Source: Apostichopus japonicus (lineage: Eukaryota > Echinodermata > Holothuroidea > Aspidochirotida > Stichopodidae). Taken from it: DNA of 64,000 bases. Below are positions 24,101 to 36,451 of this stretch, piece after piece (position 1 is the first letter of the stretch; each line of letters opens with the position of its first letter). Location of the stretch: positions 16,754,013-16,818,012 of the forward strand of contig NC_092577.1 of assembly GCF_037975245.1 (NCBI RefSeq). The letters are read 5' to 3'. A program made the position numbers and the translations under genes. The notes beneath the pieces were generated by a model that saw nothing but the letters and a program-made list of their open reading frames with translations, was not told where the DNA came from and made no database searches.

Positions 24101-25584
24101 TCCAACATATTCTTGATTGGGCCAGTGTCTGTAAAACCTACAAGGCGTCCAGAGGAACCCGAAAAGACCAAGCCAGACTTGATTTTCATCTCATCCAATA
24201 TGAGGGTTACATTTTCACTAATGTCACCTGTGGTAGGCCCAATTTCACTGGACACCTTCTGAAAAACTTCCGGAATAAAACCAACCCCTGACTTACAAAA
24301 ATGAATATATTTATTTATAGTCTTTAAGCTTGGAAGAGTAAGGAAGCCACTTTGCCTGATTAAGTTGTATGCAGCTGGAGATTTACCATGGACTGCCACA
24401 CACCATTTGATTATTTCTGGGTGCCACCTCCAGCGATTTGATGGTTTCATTAGATTATTTTTCTGCTGTTCCCAAAGAAGAAATTGTGGGGACCCAGGTT
24501 TGATTTTTGATTTCATGGAGTCCTCTTCATTCATGAAAATTCCCTTCAGAAATAAGTCCTTTTCATGGTCCAACTTTATTCCTTCAACCTCAAATATTCT
24601 TTTAATTTGGTCTTCCAACTTTGAAATTGTAGTACATAAACTGTCTTTCTTCCTTTCCAAGAGTTTGAGTTTGAGTTTCTTCTGTGGGGAAGAAAGCAAG
24701 TCATTCCGTACATGTGATGTCAAGTTCGTTGGGTTCCCAACTGTACCACGTAAACGATTTCGCTTCACATACAAGGCAGTTCTGTAATGATTACACAAAT
24801 CACATCTCTGGGTTGATGGATTGCACAAAAGTTTACACTGACTGTGTCTGACTGTCATTGATGTTTTCCCATCCTTGGCTATATATTGTTCAACATTAAA
24901 GTTCTTAAATTTCACTGTGTTTACTTCAGCTTCATCAAACACATCACCATTTCCCTCGCTGATCCCAATGTCTTTAACTTTGGTTAAAAAACTCTCAACA
25001 TTGCCTTCTGACTGAAGTTCTTCTAGAGGGCTGATCCAATGTGCACAATCTTCTTTGCTTAGCTGTGCACCTAAAACATACATCTCCCATGAACCTTTTT
25101 CATTGACACATATCCTCTTCATTATGCAAGTCCCGGATTTGTTTAGTTCCACAACAATGCAGTGCCCCTCATTCATCCAAGAAAGCATTCCAAACTCAAT
25201 AGTCTTCTTCAAAAAATACCCTTGTAGATCAGTGTGTTCCTTTGTGCTTCCAGCCACTCCGCATAAAGTGCAATTTTCCGAATGTGGCTGATATGGCTGC
25301 AATGTAATATTGACAGAAGAATTTTGGCCTTTATTTTTTTTCTTCTTCCACCTTTGCAATTTGAGTGTACAACACTGGCATACAAATTCTGGGTGTACTT
25401 CAGCAACATCCAAACTAACATCTATGGACAATGCCTTCAATGCCTTCAATATCCATGACAATGCCTTCAATATCCATGAATGGTAGACCTGTTTAGATTT
25501 TGGCGCTCTGTCACTTGGGATGGTCTTTGTGCTGCCACATAGTCGGCACAACGTTCTTAAGTGCTCCAGATGGGCACTCGCCAT
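21145..25584 (-). CDS. P-2 gene 1: RAG1-N-like zinc region fused to P-type DDE transposase
   Basis: Five exons: 25584-23686, 23043-22887, 22675-22487, 21930-21798, 21404-21145 (stop TAA), about 880 residues. Residues 13-110 carry CRLCG, then IDVSLDVAEVHPEFVCQCC and YQPHSENCTLCG. This is the pattern and spacing I know from the zinc-binding N-terminal region of RAG1 (LCRxCG, IDV-x-DV-x-x-xHP, QPHSxxC). The P-type core follows: SPAAYNLIRQSGFLTLPS, LILDEMKIKSGLVF (D464), IIADGASPNRKFF (D569) and FFCDVPHLLKTTRN (D608). Exon 3 has the VLSKTVANAI segment; exon 5 has SQDPLEEYFSKQRGCGG and NENPTVEQF. The protein stops before the usual YIAGF and RGGL parts, which occur on the opposite strand. No stop interrupts the exons, but the join of exons 1 and 2 is one base out of phase at a GGGG run. 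Confidence 0.85.
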
Positions 25585-27075
25585 ACCTTGAGAAAAAGAA
25601 ATGGCACAAAGTGTAAGCAAATTGACATTATGTTTTAATTTACATGTACTTTTACTTCCCACATAAAATCAGTTCTTTCCAAATGGGTCAATAAACTTAT
25701 TGAATAAAACAGAAGGAAATTTAACTTTTGGGCATCAATGCAGTGATGTAACACTGGGACCACTGTGGCCCAGTGCAGTCAGTTCTTTGTAGTACCGTAA
25801 GGGACAGTCGGTTGATATTTTATTGCACAATTGCAGTGTAATCCAATGCATCTGGTTTGCATTGGAATCTACCAAAACTCAGGACTATTTTATGAAAATT
25901 TTCAAGGAGTCAGGAGAGGGGCCTGCACATAACTATTTAAAAAATTATCCATATTTTCAATTCCGACAGCATTGCATATAGGCTTATGGTTTGTATTTTT
26001 TATTTACTGGTGTGTGGGTCACATTGCCACTACACCGGCTTACACATGGCCTATGTAAAGTAACTTGATCCACTAGGCCCAATCTAGCTCAGGGCATGAA
26101 CCGTGAAAATATTAGGCCAATCGAATAAATATAAATCAAGCAATCGTACAGAGATTCTTCTTTTGTTGGATACTGACAATCTAAAGGCTTAATGTAGCCC
26201 TTCAATCTCAGTTAAGTGTTCACAACATGTCTAAAAATATGTATTTTCATTCACACTTGAGATTGGCCAAGCAAGGGACTAGCATTACTTATATTATAGG
26301 TAAATGCTCTCGACCCTAACACTTATTATAATAAGGCCTAGCCTAGGGCCAGGGGACTACAATTTTAACCCTTATGAAATGGGCTAATGTTCATAGATTT
26401 TAAGCATCATCATTTAATTCACTTTAAAAAACAATTACTCTTGGACTGCATCCGTGTAATTGTGCAAGCTAACACAGACGCCATTTTGTACAACACTGTC
26501 ATTTCGGCAGTCTGAGTGAAAATACATTGCAAATTCTAAGTCGAAGAGCATTTTCGTACATACCCGTACACTATCCAGTCGTTGTATACTGTGAAGAATA
26601 GGTCGTCTTCAGCACGTAAAACGATGGAGTTCTGTCCGGAGATGTCCGGAAAGCGAGAAAATCCGCGAAAAACAGGGCAGTTTTTCGGTATAAGTCACTA
26701 AAATCTGGATCTTGAAAAACACGGTTTACTCAGTGAATGTTTCGTGCAACGATATCGGGTTTGTTGTATACCAAAGATATAGCTGTTAGCGTGGGGCTTA
26801 ATCAGATTTTAATCTCAAAGCTGTCACCATGGAGCTAGAAAACAGAAGTAAACATGCATTTGACGCACTTTGAACTTTAGAAGATGCATATTCATAAGCT
26901 TTATTTGTACACAACCAGTCGTTTTATCCATTTGCGGCGGTTACAATGATGCAAGATCAAAGGAGCTCTCGCGGTCGCTTCGCACTGCCCGATGTAACAT
27001 AATCGCAACTGATATTAGTCGCGAAACTCAGCGGGGTGGTTAAGGCGATGATTGATTGTTTTACGGACATTGGAG
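25585..27075. other. P-2 upstream region of the transposase gene
   Basis: Between the transposase start codon and the right terminus. Non-coding, with a partial subterminal copy of the left end near 26829. The transposase promoter is expected here; no defined signal was identified. Confidence 0.45.
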
Positions 27076-27115
27076 AGTGGGTTTTCTCCTTCTGTTTGTA
27101 GCTCCATGGCCCAAC

Positions 27116-28664
27116 CAACATGGAAACCATAGTGGGTCTGTCTCTCTTTGTGAGAAACTTATTGGCAAGCACGGCTTTGATGACATCTTTTTCCAGCCTG
27201 TGTTTCACTTAGAATTTTCATGGCATCCTGTGGAGCATAAGAGGTTAAAGGTAAATTTTGCCACAGGAGAGTACAAAATCAAAATACCTAGCTAAAAACC
27301 TATTTTTGTAGTCACAAAACTAATTTTCCAAACTTAGATGGCCAGTTACATGGATTACAATCCATGACCTATGGCTTCACACATCAGTCATATACATATA
27401 TAACAAATGTTTCAAACAAAGGTTGATTACAAATGAATTCACCATACTTTATGTGTTTGGGTGAATTATTATTGTGCAGTAGTTAAGTGCAATGATGCTG
27501 AATTTAATGTGACAAGAATGAGAGTAACAGAGGTGGGTGGGGGAGTGGGGGAAGTGTTTAAATGACAGGGCTCAACGTAATTTTGAAAAGGGGCAAAAGG
27601 CATGACGGCGCGATTTCAAAGACACACGATGGCACAACAATCCCTAAATTAAAGCAATAGGTATTTTTGCTAATTGTAATAAATTTGACAATTTTCTTTT
27701 TCTCCAAAAGGGCACGAGTGGCACATGCAAGAGGACATTGACACATTTTGTGCCATCAGTGAGGTCCCATTATGAGGGGCATAGTGACATGTTTCAGGGA
27801 AAATGAAGGGCACGACGGCAAGGCCATCAGTGCTGTCGTACTTTTCAAGCCCTGAAATTAGGTTTCCATGCTTCATATCGTTCAAATCTCTGTGCAATTG
27901 TTTTTCTTGATCTGGAAATATACTTGTTCTCCACAACATAACACATCTGCAGTGATTAGTCCATTGAATCCACCAATTATTTACAGATTGAAATCGTTTC
28001 CCCAGTAAGCACCCAGTGATGCCAAAGCTATTGTTGAGTTGAAGTAACATCCACAAATGAGAACAGTAACTTTACAAACATGACTGCATTTCGCCGTTTC
28101 AATGTTGGGACCCCAAATGAGGTGGTTGAAGGTTTTGGTCCTCATGGCAGACATCCGCGCTGTTTAGTTTCATCTTCAGAAATGGATTCTGTGCTTCCAG
28201 TATCATCAGCGAGGAAGACTGTTGGCATGCAAAAGTTTGGCGACATCCCAGGATTGTGCATTTCTTACTCACTGAGAGGAGACAGTACTGAGGCTGCCTT
28301 GAACTGCAAAAGAGCATGAAAAAAAAACAATCAATAATTGGTGTGCATGGTTAATTAACAGTCTTATTGTTAATAAACAGTTTTGAATTTAGTTTAATAA
28401 CAAACTCAGCTTTGCCTTGTCCATCATTCACCTAAATTTAGAGTCTCAACTGTTTATTTCCCAGTAAGTCTTCTAGATGCTGTTTATTCCCGAAATATTC
28501 AAATTTGAACACTGCTATAAGTTCCTTTTTAGACAAGATTGAAGGTGGGTATGGTGTACCAGGCTCGGTCTTCTTCACTGTGACACTTTACAAGATGCAG
28601 TGGACGCCAAGACAGTAGCTCGCATAATTGTTTCACAACTAGTGGCTAGTGGCTAACTTCGTGG
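27116..28664. other. Spacer, no gene recognised
   Basis: Open frames here (for example 27670-28056 minus) lack recognisable motifs. A possible degraded hAT-like MITE spans 27566-27854: the ends are CAGGGCT and AAGCCCTG with similar inner sequence, but the flanks do not form a duplication. Confidence 0.4.
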
Positions 28665-29408
28665 CTTTCGTGGAGTGCGGACGGGTTTTTCTGTCTCGCT
28701 CTCCACCTACTGCAACCTTACTACTACAGATAGGACTGTGCTTTACTTCCCGTCAGGCGGGTTTTGGTATCTTGTGTGTTCGTGCGTGCGTCAGTTTATT
28801 TATCGATTGTATTTTGTAGTTTAACCAACCTGTCCTTAGTTTTTTTGTTGCTCCTCTGTGGCCTAGGCACCTTTCGGTATCATGGCATCGCGCCGTGATT
28901 CCAGAATTGTTAAGTTGTCCTTCAGCAGTGAACAAGCGGTTCCACCGGTGCAAGTTTTCAGTATTTTAAAAAGCAAGGGTGTTGTTGTGCCTGGAGAGGT
29001 TGATGCTTTGCAAGCTCCCCAGGGTCGCAATACGTACGATCTACGTTTTACCAGTCACGTGGCCCGTCAGAAGAGTGTCACGTTGCTGAGTAACGTCGAG
29101 GGGATGACAGTTACTCCATACGTGCGATCCGTATGGGTAACTCTCGTCCACGTAGGACTAGAGGTACGGCAGGAACTTGTCACAACTGTTTTAGGTCGGT
29201 TTGGGGGTTTTGAATGGGCATCGACAGATTCGGATCGACCTGAAACAGGACATTCCCTCCTTTCTGTTTATTGCAGGGCGTAAAGCCCACGTGCGGTATC
29301 CCGGTCAGCCCCGTACCTGCTTCAGGTGTGGGGAGACCCGAACAAGAAATGTGGGCGCTGCCTTCGTCATGGGCATGATAGCACCGCTAGCCCAACCGAG
29401 GTTGTGTG
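28665..29408 (+). pseudogene. L1/Tx1-like retrotransposon copy A, 5' half (5' UTR and ORF1)
   Basis: The 5' end CTTTCGTGGAGTGCGG is shared with copies starting near 47157 and 63681, which defines the family's start. ORF1 begins at 28882 (MASRRDSRIVKLSFS) and encodes a gag-like RNA-binding protein. VPGEVDAL and HVGLEVRQEL are shared with copy B. A deletion after VLGRFG shifts the frame; RYPGQPRTCFRCGET continues in another frame, followed by a damaged zinc-knuckle region. The copy stops abruptly at 29408, where the CACTA-like element begins, and resumes at 45099. Confidence 0.88.
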
Positions 29409-29419
29409 CCCTTACAAAA

Positions 29420-30010
29420 AAAATCCATAGGTTTCCCTAGGGAAATGGTTAATTCCTTAAGGAAATTATCATTTCCCTAAGGGATTCAGCATTTCCCAAG
29501 AGGAAATGGTTATTCCCTACAGGAAATGATACAAAATCCCACAGGAATTGTCATTTCCCGACGGGAAGTAACAAATTCCAGAGTTATTCCCTGCGGGAAA
29601 CTGAAAAATGTCTTGGGGAAATGCATTTCCCCACGGGAAATGGCTATTCCCTACAGGAAACACTACAAAATCCCACGAGAAATATCATTTTCCCATGGGA
29701 AATGTCATTTCCCCACAGGAAGTAACAAATTCCTGAGTAATTCCCAGTGGGAAACTGAAAATGTCTTGGGGAAATGCATTTCCCAAGAGGAAATGGCTAT
29801 TTCCTATAGTAAACTGTACAAAATCCCACAGGGAAATTTTATTTCCACACGGGAAGTAGCAAGTTCTTGCGGGTAATTGAAAAATTCTTGAGGGAAGGTA
29901 TTTCCCAAGAGGAAATGATACAAAACCTAGAGGAAATGTCACCTCCCCATGGGAAGTTCCAAATTCCCAAGTAAGACCCTGTGGGAAGTTGAAAAGGGAA
30001 AGTATTTTCC
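29420..30010. repeat. Left subterminal repeat zone of the CACTA-like element
   Basis: Dozens of copies of a short word, (A/T)TTCCC(A/T)..GGGAAAT, in both orientations, for example GGAAATGGCTATTCCCTA and GAAATGCATTTCCC. This is probably the array of transposase-binding sites. Confidence 0.8.
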
Positions 30011-30649
30011 ATTACAAAATACTTGTGGAAAGTATATGCAACCCTTCTAAAATCCCATACAAAATGTTCACATGTCCATTGTAGAAAAATCTCAAGAAGT
30101 ATATATTTCACCCTAATGTGATTATTTGACAAGCTGAAAACTTTCATCTCCAATGTGTTTAAACCTACAATAAGTAAGTAGTCTTGCAGGCAACATCAAA
30201 GCATGCAAATTGTAGTTACCACAACAGCAGTAAACCATATGTACAGCAATCGTGAATAAAAAATGTAATAAGAGTGTTTACTTCAGCTAACTTCCACAAA
30301 GAAAGAAGACATATTTTTGTTAATTTTTATGATCATTTATTATGTATCACTCTCCATAAAGAATATGCAACCCTGGTTAAAATGATTACATGGTAATAGG
30401 GGTACACACAATTTATTGAGTGACATTTCAAGGCACTAACAAATCCAACAAGCCTGGTACTAATCTTCCAACACTATCAGTATAAACAAAGTCAAACCTC
30501 ATTAATAGTTAGTTCTATTACAAATGTTGTTATTGCTATTATATTGTTATTATTACAAAATGCACCTTAGTTTAGTTTAGTAGAAAAAATGGATCAGGAG
30601 GGACACTTAAGTCCCCATCAAGGACCCTATCGAGAGAGGAAAAAAAAAA
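30011..30649. other. CACTA-like element non-coding region
   Basis: A+T-rich; nothing recognised apart from the edge of the subterminal zone. Confidence 0.4.
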
Positions 30650-31085
30650 ACTGAAGACACAAACACTCAGACCCGATTACAATGCTTAAAGTGCTTGTCC
30701 AAAGCATTCTTAAACCCATTGACACTACTTGCAAGTACAACTTTCTCAGGCAAACCATTCTCATCATTCACAACCCTATAAGAAAAAAAATTATGCCAAA
30801 TATTAATCCTACTATGTGACTTTTGGAGTTAAAGACAATGACCTATGGTACAACTACTGTTAGCAAACATGAACAAGTCGGTAAAGGATAAATTGTCGAA
30901 ACCATACACAATCTTGAAAACCTGGATCAAGTCCCCACGTTACCTCCTTAGCTCCAGTGTGGTGAGATTCAACAGTTGTAACCGCCTATTATAAGGGACA
31001 CTCTTTTTATGGAACTAATCATCCTAGTAGCCCTCCTCTGGACCTTTTCAAGTACTTCCTTATCCTTATAACAGATAGTATAATG
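30650..31085 (-). pseudogene. CR1/L2-like retrotransposon 3' fragment
   Basis: Translated leftward it gives LEKVQRRATRMI, a broken middle part, and then RVVNDENGLPEKVVLASSVN, followed by GFKNALDKH. These are the C-terminal hallmarks of CR1/L2-type reverse transcriptases (RRATR, FxxRVVxxWNxLP, FKxxLD). Truncated and frameshifted; inserted downstream of the TNP2-like gene. Confidence 0.8.
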
Positions 31086-31519
31086 GATAATATTAAGGGG
31101 CATGTAGGGTTTGTTTGGTTATCAAACCAAATTGTACTATAAGTTTATCAAAAACTACTGCTACATCATGGCAAAAGAACTTCCAACAATTTATATGCAA
31201 TCAGTGCCCTAATTTTGTAACCGATTCTTGGGCATGATGAAAAATGTCATTAAGTAATATTGTCGTAACAGATAACATGAAAACACTGTTAGGTTACTTG
31301 CAAGAGGAGGAATAAAGACTCTTTAACCTAAATTTCTTAATACAAGAATCAGTAACTGGAATGAGAGATATACACATAAGGTTGACATTTTTCAAATGAG
31401 TGTTGATGTTCAACCAAACTTTTGTTCAATTCACCATGACTAAAATTAAGCCACTTAACACTTTTGTTTTTGTTCCATAGGATAACATGATGACAATGTC
31501 CTGAAGTGATTACAAATAT

Positions 31520-34500
31520 TCAATCCAACTCTATTCTATTAGGCAGTTTCATACAATATATTTTATTATCAAAGTTAGCTGTTACACATTTCATGACTTT
31601 AACAGTTATTAACTTAACAACAAGTACCTCTTGCCTATAATCTGATATTTGACATATATGGCTAGCTTTTGCACCAGTTTGCTGATGACTTCCAAAGTTG
31701 CATTCTTTAACTCTTTTCTCAGATATCACAAACACAACCTTCATGCCCTCTTGACCTCTTACCCTGACAATGGCTCTTATTTCACCAACTTGATTTGAAC
31801 CATATGCAACATAACAATTCTTCCTTCTACCAGTTGTTTTATTGACTCTGAAGATCTGACCATCCAATATGACACTAGAAAATTTATGTAATTCAAGTTT
31901 TTCAATGGAATCAGAGAAATAGGCTTCCAAGAGGATTCTGATGGTAGGCGATGGTTCATAATTACATGGGTTCCCTCATAGCAACACATGCAAATTCTCA
32001 CATGTTAAAAGAAACTGCCTTAACTATGATAGGGTAACCTCTTAAAAGCCCTTCTACACATTTCAAAACTGCTGGTGGGGTATTGGCAGGGAGTCGTTCA
32101 ACCCTATTACGCAAAACCTGCAGTAATGTAAAGTTTTGAGCAATCATGAGCCTGTATATATCGTGTGCCATGAAAAAGACTCTTTATTTTACGATTATAC
32201 CCTTCGAATGGAAAGCAGGAGTTGCTCCAAAGAGGAGCACAATTCCTAACAGTATCAGCTAAATGAAGTAAGAGATGAACATTGTATGACATGTTGTGGG
32301 CACCATACAACTCCTTCATTTGTAACACAAACTTAACAAGGATAATTTCACACAAGGAAATTTCATGTTCCTTTACACTGTCTTGTAACAACATCCAAAT
32401 AGCATGTACTAACAATAACATGTGAGCAAGATATGCGGAGGGAAGGACTCCTTTCAGAACGGGAAGTGAGTAAAATAAGATCCATGATCTGAACTCAGAA
32501 GCCTTCCAGTGAGCTCTTTCAGATGGTGATCTCGGGAGGCGAGTAACGTCGTTAGGTGGGCTGATGTTTTCTATCCTCTCATCAACTGTACTCAGACTGT
32601 CGCCGATGAACCATTCCTCGTTATGGTGTGTTCGGTCAAACCACAGATTCAATAAATGCTGACCCACCCCTTCACAAACGGCGTGCATGTAGTCCACAGG
32701 AAAGCCTCTAACTATATCAAATCGTGGCAGTACCAACAATGGGGATATTTCCTTGACTCCTTCCCGTGGCATACCAGAACCTAACCGAATGGCTTGGTCT
32801 TCCATACCCCTCTGAGACCTTTGCTCTGGAGGTGGAAAGTCATAGGGGTATGTCATAACATGACCACGACCTTTTGGGACAACTTCGCCTTCATGGATGC
32901 ACCATGAACATCCAAAATGTCCATTGAACTGTGTTATGCCCTGTAGCTGGCATCTTGCAACAGAGTCACAAGCACACAAAGTAGCAAACACTTTTGTGTT
33001 GTGTTCTACACCAGTTGTAGCATCGGTAAATCTCACTCCATCCTCCGCAAGATTATGAAATTCATCCACAAAAGGCTTCAAGAAAGTCGAGAATTGTGGT
33101 TTGCTTGTACCAAACCAAAGTCCACTGATCAGAATGTATTTCTTTCGAATATTTGGTGGTAGTGCTTTCACCAAACACTGGATCGGCCACACACTACCTT
33201 TACCCGACTGGAAAGCAGGCATGCCATCGCAGTTCCAAATGACTTCAATTTGTTCCTTGTTTAGAAAATGCTGGGTCAGTGATGGGGTTTCCATTATATC
33301 TCGTAATTGCGTGGATAAGGGCAAGTTAATGAAATAGAAACCATCCTTAACTAGATCCGACTTCATTATGTTGTTTTTGCCACAAACTGTGCAGGACAGA
33401 ATACTGTCCATACCAAGGTAGTTCAAGCAAGCCTTACAATAAGTATGAAATTCAACTTCCTCTGTCCTTTCATCAAAATTTTTGCTAAATAGATAGAATG
33501 TCTCGGGAAGGCAGCTTACTGGTAGATGAATATTGATCAGCTGCAGGAGATCGCGAACAGCCACTTTTGTTAAGCTGTGACGTAAAGCGAAGGCCAGAAT
33601 TGCCAATGAACTCAGTGGCTCTGTAATTAATGCTCCATCATAAAGTGGCAGACACTCTTCAGGTGGGACACCACCATTTTCTTCAAGAAGAACATGCTGC
33701 ATGGAAAGAAGAAATTCAATTCGATGTTATTTTTATTCAGAACTTGCCCATATGCAATGTAAAACAATGTAAAATACAAAATGTTATACACATTCCATAT
33801 GAAATACTGGACTTCGAAACTAGTGTAATTTGCACCATAGAGACCTTCTGATCATTGTTATTCTAATAGGTCAGGTATAAAGCTGGCAGAAATACATATT
33901 AATATTGCAGAATTTGCCACTTGATTATGTCAGTACATGCCCCCCAATACTTTATGTGGGGGGAATATAGTATCTAATATCCCCAATATTTGGGGATAGT
34001 TTTTGTGTTGCTATAAATAGAAATAATGCGTGAGATTATTAATCCAAATCATATTTGGCGGTGGCTAAACGTCCATCCAACACATGCTGCATGAAGTAAA
34101 TGACTCTTGGTGGTCGTTTCTGTGACCTGTGACCGTATAGCATGTTGTCACTCATGAGATGTCCCCCTCCCTTTTGAGATAATTTTGCACAATTGAAGGT
34201 CCTTAGTTGCGACCTGGTGCAAAGTGTTGCCAGTTTCTGATCATTTTCATATGGCCTGTTACCTACAAGATTTCTTACCGCAGGCGCGTAGCCAAGGGGG
34301 GGGGCGAAGGGGAAGACCCCCCTGGAGAATATTTGTTGTATTTATTTTTATGATATCAAAGTTTTAGAGTAGCCTTTATAAGAGGTTTGAATATTTGTAC
34401 ACCAATAAATTAACTTTGTCTGAATTTAGAATTTTTGAAAATTCCCTGATCAACATTCTTCATCATACTTCCCTCGACTCATGCAGTTTTGGCCAGTCTG

Positions 34501-36263
34501 TTAGGGGTTGAAGGGGGTTTTTCTGTATTGGTTTCTCATAGATGAAATTTTGTGATCTATGTTTTTAAGTGAATTTGTTATTAAAATTCTGAACAAATAA
34601 TGGGCTTAGAACCTTGAACAGTGGGGCTGACCGGTATTGTGGGCTGTAACGTAGTAATAACCTATAAAACAACGATTCACAGGAGATGCGATGAGGTCGA
34701 ACATGATTTGTGACACTCTTGAAAATAGTTATGGATGGAAAAAACTATTGGTAAAAAATTGGTTGTCAGGCAACAATGTACATCTGGTTGGTCATTTTCA
34801 AGCCCGAGAAGTGCCATTTCTGGTGAACTGGGGGGGGGGGGGGCTATCAAAAACAGAAATTACCTTGTACGCTGCACAGCAACCAATAGTGGCTCTCCGC
34901 TTTGATAGTACTTCGCGCTACCCGGTTACAAATTCCTGGATACACGCATGTACCCAAGGAAATGTCTCCCCCCCCAATGTTTGAAACAAATCGCCATCAC
35001 TGTATATATTGAAGTTGTTTCTGTAAGCGGATTGAGCAGGATGTTAACGGTTCTGTACTATAAAACAAAGGTTAATTTGTGAACTGCATTACCTCATCAT
35101 CAAGTTCTTCCACAGTATCTTCAAAGATATCTTCTTCCTCAGAGTCATTCACAGGATATTCTCTTTCCCAAGTAACAGGGCCTTGATCATCAGCATCATC
35201 TGGACCACAATGATTTTCAGGAATGTCTATTTCCCTGACAAAAGGTACCCCTTCTTCGGCATCTGATTGAGCATTGGCCTCTGGGTCCTCCTAGAAGTTA
35301 ACAATAGTTATAGGGATCATCTTATCAGCAAGTTTGAAGTTTAAGAAACATTTCAGTTCATGAGATATGTTTAGAAGCCAAGACGCCACTCACATATATA
35401 CATACCATCACAATTGCATATACTTCAGTCTTCGAGAAGAAATAAAACAGGAAGATGCAAACTCTTTATAATCTCTAAAGCCATTCATGGGAGATCAAGT
35501 AGCCCTGCAATATACTTTCAAGGCTGTCATTTATTGAGCTTCAAAGATCCATCACTATTAATTTACAGACTACACAGGGTTGAAGATTTTTTTTATATTT
35601 ATCATAAAAATATTTGTGTTTTCAATTACAGACGTATGACTATACTTATTGAATCACAAATTAAAAGGATAATCCAGAAGATATTTTACTTTTGATATGT
35701 GAATGGGCCTTAATTATATTCAAATTTATTTCCGAGATGGACAGCTAAAGTTGTTACCACCAGCACCAAAAGTGAACTTGGGCAAACAGTTGTGATGTCA
35801 TCGATTCACATGTTTTCACAAACAAAAGTTTTGTTTTTCTTTACAATTTGCACCTAATTTTCCACTCAATAATTTTATGTAACCATACTGTGACTTTGCC
35901 ACAGGCATTGTTATGTCAGAATGTTCACATCACCCTCAGGCAAACAATCAACCCTAGCCTATCAAGGTTAAAACAACAGATTGAGAAATGAAAAACAAAA
36001 CTTTTTTGGTGAGTGTGCATTTATGACATCATACCTGTTTGCATCAAGCCTGTTTATGGTAGAAAATACAATTATACTTCAACTGTCAATATCTCAAAAC
36101 GGTACATAGGATTTAAAGGAAAAGTTCTTTTTAAGTTTTGCTCCCCCTTAATTGTAATACTGTTTAACAAAAACTTACATGAAGATTAGGAATGCCATCG
36201 GCAGCAGCTTTCCATCGGTTTCTTGTTCTTTTAGGTATCTCAACTCCAATTTCCTCGAGGTAT
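31520..36263 (-). pseudogene. CACTA/EnSpm TNP2-like transposase, multi-exon
   Basis: Exons read leftward. 36263-36179 (YLEEIGVEIPKRTRNRW) and 35290-35093 (acidic) join in phase to the large exon from 33696. The large exon has cysteine pairs (YCKAC, CTVCG) and IWNCDGMPAFQSGKGSVWP. ISGLWFGTSKPQFSTFLKPF is typical of animal EnSpm transposases; GHFGCSWC, VDYMHAVCEGVGQHLLNLW and YNVHLLLHLADTVRNC follow. The frame changes near 32150, after which LLQVLRNRVERLP and the C-terminal domain (31930-31520, with GEIRAIVRVRGQEG and CMKLPNRIELD) are read. The first exon was not found. These enzymes cut and paste DNA through an RNase H-like domain; this copy is probably inactive because of the frame break. Confidence 0.85.
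33700..35092. other. Intron of the TNP2-like gene
   Basis: Non-coding. A GCGTAGCCAAGG word followed by a G-run at about 34291 resembles one end of a hAT-like MITE; no partner end was found. Another G-run lies near 34830. Confidence 0.4.
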
Positions 36264-36389
36264 CTGTTGAAGTGAAACAGAGGTATATGAATGAATTAGG
36301 CTGCATTCTTAAGTACCAAAACATGCTGCATGTTAAAATACTTATCTCACAATATTAGTAACAACCTCACTAGTCTAGACCTAGTGTAC

Positions 36390-36420
36390 TTATATATATA
36401 TATATATATATATATATAAG

Positions 36421-36448
<28 letters not shown>
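36390..36448. repeat. (TA)n microsatellite
   Basis: Two TA arrays separated by AG at 36419-36420, which makes the whole block nearly palindromic. Confidence 0.9.

Positions 36449-36451
<3 letters not shown>

Larger units (their letters stand above)
16463..27108. mobile_element. P-2: P-type transposon with RAG1-N-like and PHD-domain genes
   Basis: 10,646 bp. The ends share a 33-bp inverted repeat beginning CATGGAGCTA and ending AAAACCCACT, with one mismatch. Both sides are flanked by GCCCAAC (16456-16462, 27109-27115), a 7-bp duplication; P elements usually give 8. A partial subterminal copy of the left end (CCATGGAGCTAG, AAACAGAAGT) occurs again near 26829. Two convergent genes fill it: a plus-strand PHD-domain gene (16973-19471) and a minus-strand transposase gene (25584-21145). 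A hAT-like MITE sits in the spacer between their 3' ends. The tail-to-tail arrangement and the domain mix are discussed in the findings. Confidence 0.88.

Noticed and set aside
21145-25584. A true RAG1 or RAG1-like (Transib-type) gene
   Set aside because: Only the N-terminal zinc region looks like RAG1; the catalytic core has P/THAP9-type motifs (DEMKI, DVPHLLKTTRN) and no RAG1 core signature was seen.
26957-27295. Open frames on both strands crossing 27108
   Set aside because: They run across the P-2 terminal repeat into flanking DNA, so they cannot be a conserved gene.
27566-27854. hAT MITE with CAGGGCT termini
   Set aside because: Ends look alike but the flanks TTAAATGA and AAATTAGG do not form a target duplication; left as a possibility only.
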